From Clostridia bacterium (GTDB lineage Bacteria > Bacillota > Clostridia > Christensenellales > Aristaeellaceae): a stretch of 64,000 bases of DNA. Both the position numbers and the translations under genes were made by a program. The notes under the pieces were generated by a model, which did no database searches, had not been told where the DNA came from, and was given only the letters and a program-made list of their open reading frames with translations. Of the stretch, positions 60,534 through 64,000 are shown piece by piece. The stretch covers positions 1-64,000 of the forward strand of contig JAFWES010000051.1 of NCBI GenBank assembly GCA_017512805.1, given 5' to 3'. Each line of letters starts with the position of its first letter. Positions within the stretch are counted from its first letter, which is position 1.

Positions 60534-61596
60534 ACAGTCCCCTCACCTGGCCTTTCATTTCCGATTCATCGAATCCCGCGGCCCGCACCCGGTCCGACGC
60601 CTGCGTCCGGTCCCCCGGGTTCCGGGTGAGAATCGCCTCCGCCCAGGCCTCATCCGACGCCGTCAGCGGCAGAAAAATGCTTTCATCCAGGATCTTCACT
60701 TCCCCGGTGATCTCCTCCGAGAAAACGCAGGGGAGCCCGCTGGCCTGAGCTTCCACGCCCACCAGCGGCAGCCCCTCGAACAGGCTTGGCATCGCCATCG
60801 CGTCCATGGCCGCGTAGGCCGCTTCCGGCTCGTCCGTGAGCCCCGGAAAGCGGACCTTTCCCTCCAGGCCCAGCTCCGCCGCCAGCCGCCTGCAGGCGTC
60901 CTCCGTCTCTCCCTCTCCGAAGAGCAGCAGGCAGGCGTCCTCCCGCCGCCGGACCAGCTCCGCAAAGATCCGGATCAGCCGGAGATGGTTCTTCTGCGGG
61001 TCAAACCGTCCCACATGCCCCAGCACAAAGGTCTCCTCCGCCAGCCCCCAGGCCTCCCGCGCCCGCCGGCGGACCGACGGATCGAACCGGAACCGGTCGC
61101 AGGAGACGCCGTTGACGATCACCCGAAAGGGCCGGGTATACAGCCTTTCCCCCGCCAGGCGGGAGCAGGCGACGGGAACGGTGACCCACCGGTTCAAAAG
61201 CCTTCCCAGAGTCTGCCGCTTCCAGAAGGACGGCCGCGCCGCGTTGTGCACATGGGTGATCCGCCGCACCGCCCCGCCCCGCCGGGCCGCCAGCAAATCC
61301 AGGGCCATGGTGGCGCTGTTGCCGTGAATCACGGCGCAATCCGCCCGCCGCCGGCGAATCTCCCGCGACAGGGCGATCATATATCCGAAGGGCCGGCGGG
61401 ACCGGGAAGGCAGGATCACCGCCTCTCCCATCTCCCGCAACTCCGCCAGAATCTCCCCCCGGGGAGGTTCCCCCAGGGCGAAGCACACCTCATGGGACTG
61501 AGCGGTCAACCGGGCCGTTTTCAGCAGCACGGCGGTCAGCCCGTCCCTGCACAGCGGCGTGGTGGCGACGATCATCACCTTCATCCGTTTTTCCAT
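60526..61596 (-). CDS. Family 4 glycosyltransferase
   Basis: A GT-B transferase of about 356 residues. Motifs are TPLCRDGLTAVLL near the N-terminus, VIHGNSATMALDLLAARR, HVHNAARPSF, FVLGHVGRFDPQKNHLRLI and the donor site SLFEGLPLVGVEAQASGLPCV. It resembles EpsF/CapM-type enzymes of exopolysaccharide loci. The start is uncertain between ATG at 61596 (chosen, after GGAAGAAACGGGG) and one four codons later (MKVMIVATTP). Its stop overlaps the next gene's start, so the two transferases are co-translated. Confidence 0.9.
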   Translation of the reverse strand: MEKRMKVMIVATTPLCRDGLTAVLLKTARLTAQSHEVCFALGEPPRGEILAELREMGEAVILPSRSRRPFGYMIALSREIRRRRADCAVIHGNSATMALDLLAARRGGAVRRITHVHNAARPSFWKRQTLGRLLNRWVTVPVACSRLAGERLYTRPFRVIVNGVSCDRFRFDPSVRRRAREAWGLAEETFVLGHVGRFDPQKNHLRLIRIFAELVRRREDACLLLFGEGETEDACRRLAAELGLEGKVRFPGLTDEPEAAYAAMDAMAMPSLFEGLPLVGVEAQASGLPCVFSEEITGEVKILDESIFLPLTASDEAWAEAILTRNPGDRTQASDRVRAAGFDESEMKGQVRGLYE

Positions 61597-61621
61597 CCCC
61601 GTTTCTTCCGAAACCACCGGT

Positions 61622-62755
61622 TCACTCTGTGGCCCGGGAGCCGGTCAGCTTCTTCCTGACCAGGGCCAGGACGCCCCGTCCTCCCTCGTCCCGATAGACT
61701 TCCTTCGCCCGGTGGGCCTTCCACCGGACGCGGTTGATCAGCGTGGGCCGGCTGGCCTTCTCCGCGTTGCCCAGGGCCCGCTCAAACCAGGCATTGGACT
61801 GGGCAAAGGGATCCTCCACTGCGAACATCAGATCCCAATCCTGACGGTACCGCTGGCGGACCGAATCCGAGACGGGCTCTCCGCTGTGATAGGCGGCATA
61901 GGACCAGGGGGTCCGGGAGATGTGATCCCGATCCGCCTCGGCATGGGCCCGCTCATATTCGGTATAAAGGGTCTGGAATCCTTTGCCGGATTCGTCCATC
62001 CACTTCTCCATGCATTCCCGGGCCACCCGGCCGAACCCGGAATAATGGATGAACCGCAGGGGCATGCCCTGAATCAGCCAGTTCCCGTCCCTGCGCTCCA
62101 CCCGGGTGCCCTGGAGCCCCCAGGGGGCGAAATCATAGCCGTAGTGATGGAAGATTTCCACGTCAAAGAAGCAGGGCGCCAGATCCATCCACTTCTGGTC
62201 GGTGAAAATGCCCCGCTGAATATCGTCATAGCAAAACAGATACAGCCGGTCCGCCCACCACTGGACAAAGGTCCGGGCGGCTTCCGAATTGTTCACCGCC
62301 AGGAATCCCAGGTTATACACCCCGTGGGCCGTGCTGGACAGCTCCATATCGATATTGCCCGGATGCAGCAGGTGAGGGCACAACACCGCGGGCTTCCGGC
62401 GCAGCGCTTCCCGAAGCTCCGGAAAATCGCTGTACACAAAGCAATCCGGATCCAGATACAGGAACATGTCCTCCTCCGGATGCTGCAGCTGCAGCCAGCG
62501 CAGGAAGGCGCCCTTGACCGCCGTCGACGCCTCGACGATGGCATGCTTAAAAATGAAGCGGTCGAAATTTCCCCCCCAGATTTCCCGGGCCAGCACGATA
62601 TGGTCGAAGCAGCCCCATTCCCGGAACACCGCTGGAACCTCCCGCTCCACCAGGCAGAGGTAAAACACCGCGTCCGGAATCTGCCGCCGGACGGACTCAG
62701 CCAGCAGCCGGGCTTTATGGCCGTAATTGGCACAAATCGACGTAAAAATGATCAT
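61622..62755 (-). CDS. Glycosyltransferase, GT-A type with DxD motif
   Basis: A 377-residue protein starting with FTSICANYGHKARLLAESV. The core has REWGCFDHIVLAREI and MFLYLDPDCFVYSDFPEL, whose DPD is the metal-binding motif, then HGVYNLGFLAVNNSE and FDVEIFHHYGYDFAPWG. This matches a group of glycosyltransferases found with WsaF-like enzymes in Gram-positive and proteobacterial surface-glycan loci. The acceptor is unknown. It lies 21 bases after the next gene upstream in the same operon. Confidence 0.87.
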   Translation of the reverse strand: MIIFTSICANYGHKARLLAESVRRQIPDAVFYLCLVEREVPAVFREWGCFDHIVLAREIWGGNFDRFIFKHAIVEASTAVKGAFLRWLQLQHPEEDMFLYLDPDCFVYSDFPELREALRRKPAVLCPHLLHPGNIDMELSSTAHGVYNLGFLAVNNSEAARTFVQWWADRLYLFCYDDIQRGIFTDQKWMDLAPCFFDVEIFHHYGYDFAPWGLQGTRVERRDGNWLIQGMPLRFIHYSGFGRVARECMEKWMDESGKGFQTLYTEYERAHAEADRDHISRTPWSYAAYHSGEPVSDSVRQRYRQDWDLMFAVEDPFAQSNAWFERALGNAEKASRPTLINRVRWKAHRAKEVYRDEGGRGVLALVRKKLTGSRATE

Positions 62756-62776
62756 GCTTCCGTTTCCGTCCTCCCG

Positions 62777-63670
62777 TCAGGGCTTAATTAATTTTTCCAG
62801 GATCGCGGCCAGCTTCGGGTGCCGGTCCCGCAGGCGGTGCACATAGTAGGCCTTGGGACCCACCTTGTTCTGCGCCAGCTGGTCGTTCAGATGCCAGCGC
62901 AGCTGCGTGCAGTATTCATCCATATGCTCCCGGAAGAAATCCCGGTGCCGGTAATAGATCCGCTCATAGGTCTCCTGCAGGGCGCCGTACTGATTGAGAT
63001 CCTGGAAGGAGGTGGTCCGGGATTTCGGCTTCACCCGGTAATGAAACCAGGCCTCCTCAAACTGGTATACCTCCCGCCCCATCCCCAGGATGGAAAGCCA
63101 GAAGTCATAATCCTCCATTCCCGCGCGAAAATCCTCGCAGAATCCCCCCGCCTTCTCCCAGTCCTCCCGGCGGAAGAGCGCCGTGACAAAAATGCAGTTG
63201 TCCAGGAGAATGTGCTTCATGGAATAATCCGGAATATCCCAGGGGCCGGTTTTCTCCCCGAAGCAGACCGCGTGGCAGTACACGATCCCCAGGGAGGGAT
63301 CCTCCTCCATTTTTTCCACCGCCCGCTGGATATAGACCGGATCGATCAGATCGTCTGAATCCACGGGGAGGATGTACGTCCCCCGGGCGGCCCGGATGGC
63401 GGTGTTCCTCGCCACCGATGGGCCCTTATGGTCGTTTCGCAGCAGGGTCAGATCCTCCCCCCGGAGGCCGTCGAGCACCCGCACTGTCTCGGGATCGTCG
63501 GAGCCGTCGTCGACGACAATCAGCTCCACCCGCGGATAGGTTTGCGCCCGGACGGAGGCAATCGATTCCGGGAGGGTGGCCCCATCGTTATAGCAGGGCA
63601 TAACCACGCTGACCAGCGGGAGGTTTTCGGGAGACCCGGACGCCGTATGTACGTTATTTTCCTTTGCCAT
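62777..63670 (-). CDS. Family 2 glycosyltransferase
   Basis: A 297-residue GT2 enzyme with PLVSVVMPCYNDGATLPES, LIVVDDGSDDPETV, ILPVDSDDLIDPVYI (metal-binding Asp) and AGMEDYDFWLSILGMGR. The ATG at 63670 follows GAGGGAAAA. A longer frame up to 63871 covers the spacer to the sugar transferase gene and is not supported. As the first non-initiating transferase after the phosphoglycosyl transferase it may add the second sugar. Confidence 0.92.
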   Translation of the reverse strand: MAKENNVHTASGSPENLPLVSVVMPCYNDGATLPESIASVRAQTYPRVELIVVDDGSDDPETVRVLDGLRGEDLTLLRNDHKGPSVARNTAIRAARGTYILPVDSDDLIDPVYIQRAVEKMEEDPSLGIVYCHAVCFGEKTGPWDIPDYSMKHILLDNCIFVTALFRREDWEKAGGFCEDFRAGMEDYDFWLSILGMGREVYQFEEAWFHYRVKPKSRTTSFQDLNQYGALQETYERIYYRHRDFFREHMDEYCTQLRWHLNDQLAQNKVGPKAYYVHRLRDRHPKLAAILEKLIKP

Positions 63671-63783
63671 TTTTCCCTCACACGATTGTTGATTTGATAT
63701 GGGGCAGCGGTTCCCGCCTGCCGGAGAGGCGCTGAAGGATTTCACTCCGGTGGGCCTGCGTCCCGCCGGCGCTCCGTTTCCGT

Positions 63784-64000
63784 TCATTCTTCCCGGTTCC
63801 GCATGCCGCCGAACAGGGTGCGCAGCAGAATGCGGATATCCAGCCACGGGCTCCAGTGCTCGATATACCACAGATCCAGCTCAATCCGCCGCTCAATGCT
63901 GGTATCCCCCCGATAGCCATGAATCTGGGCCCAGCCCGTCATGCCGGGCTTCACCTGGTGCTTCACCATGTAATAGGGCACGGTCTGGCGGAACTGCTCC
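63784..64000 (-). CDS. Polyprenyl-phosphate hexose-1-phosphate transferase (partial, N-terminus beyond right edge)
   Basis: Only the last 71 residues are in the window. They contain the C-terminal signature of WbaP/WcaJ/EpsE-type initiating transferases: HQVKPGMTGWAQIHGYRGDT, then ERRIELDLWYIEHWSPWLDI and a final ILLRTLFGG. These membrane enzymes place the first sugar phosphate on undecaprenyl phosphate. The gene is the likely start of the assembly pathway and its presence means further locus genes (flippase, chain-length control or promoter) may lie to the right. The donor sugar cannot be read from this part. Confidence 0.9.
   Translation of the reverse strand, partial: EQFRQTVPYYMVKHQVKPGMTGWAQIHGYRGDTSIERRIELDLWYIEHWSPWLDIRILLRTLFGGMRNREE

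Overview
The window is a GC-rich chromosomal segment from an anaerobic Gram-positive bacterium, most likely a member of the Bacillota/Clostridia. The evidence is a SpoIID/LytB-type protein, sigma-A-like promoters with 17-bp spacers, strong AGGAGG ribosome binding sites, a Dlt-like acylation module, and extracellular proteins built from DUF4214, BspA-type leucine-rich and DUF6273 modules. The domain mix resembles high-GC gut and rumen Clostridia such as Christensenellales/Aristaeella-like lineages. That placement is from memory of the families and was not tested.

Bases 1-11,500 are a general chromosomal flank. They hold a giant exported tandem-repeat protein (minus strand, running off the left edge), type I glyceraldehyde-3-phosphate dehydrogenase with its own promoter and terminator, and a plus-strand group: a heterodimeric ABC exporter, the RarA/MgsA recombination ATPase, and a SpoIID/LytB protein that appears to start at an ATT codon. 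The plus-strand genes meet the minus-strand locus at about 11.5-11.9 kb, in a convergent spacer packed with perfect hairpins.

From 11.9 kb to the right edge every gene lies on the minus strand. This is one very large cell-surface glycan locus, transcribed from right to left and continuing beyond the window. It begins (at the right) with a polyprenyl-phosphate hexose-1-phosphate transferase that would start chain synthesis. It then carries about fifteen glycosyltransferase genes, three of them double-domain; a ManC-Gmd-Rmd set that would make GDP-D-rhamnose (Gmd sits 10 kb away from the other two); a candidate Wzy-type polymerase; two large membrane proteins resembling GT-C enzymes; and decorating enzymes (hexapeptide acetyltransferase, acyltransferase-3, SGNH hydrolases). 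No flippase, ABC glycan exporter or phosphomannomutase is visible, so these must lie outside the window or elsewhere.

Two things set this locus apart. First, a Dlt-like module (SGNH-FN3 protein, MBOAT, adenylating ligase, GNAT acetyltransferase, carrier protein) sits at 17.5-23.4 kb between glycosyltransferases, suggesting that the glycan itself receives an acyl or aminoacyl group. Second, five large exported proteins are interleaved with the glycan genes: three with DUF4214 domains, two with DUF6273 domains (one protein has both), and one with repeated Cys-x-x-Cys modules and a Thr-Glu-Glu-Pro linker. Two of the five have their own promoters and terminators inside the locus. My reading is that the locus builds a glycan together with the exported proteins displayed in or on it. 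That is inference.

Non-coding structure of note: a 190-bp imperfect palindrome at 33.4 kb whose end recurs at 59.5 kb, a repeated hairpin-bearing spacer inside the Dlt-like module, and a structured 180-base leader with an upstream direct repeat in front of the Cys-rich surface protein. No tRNA, rRNA, CRISPR array or intact insertion sequence was found.
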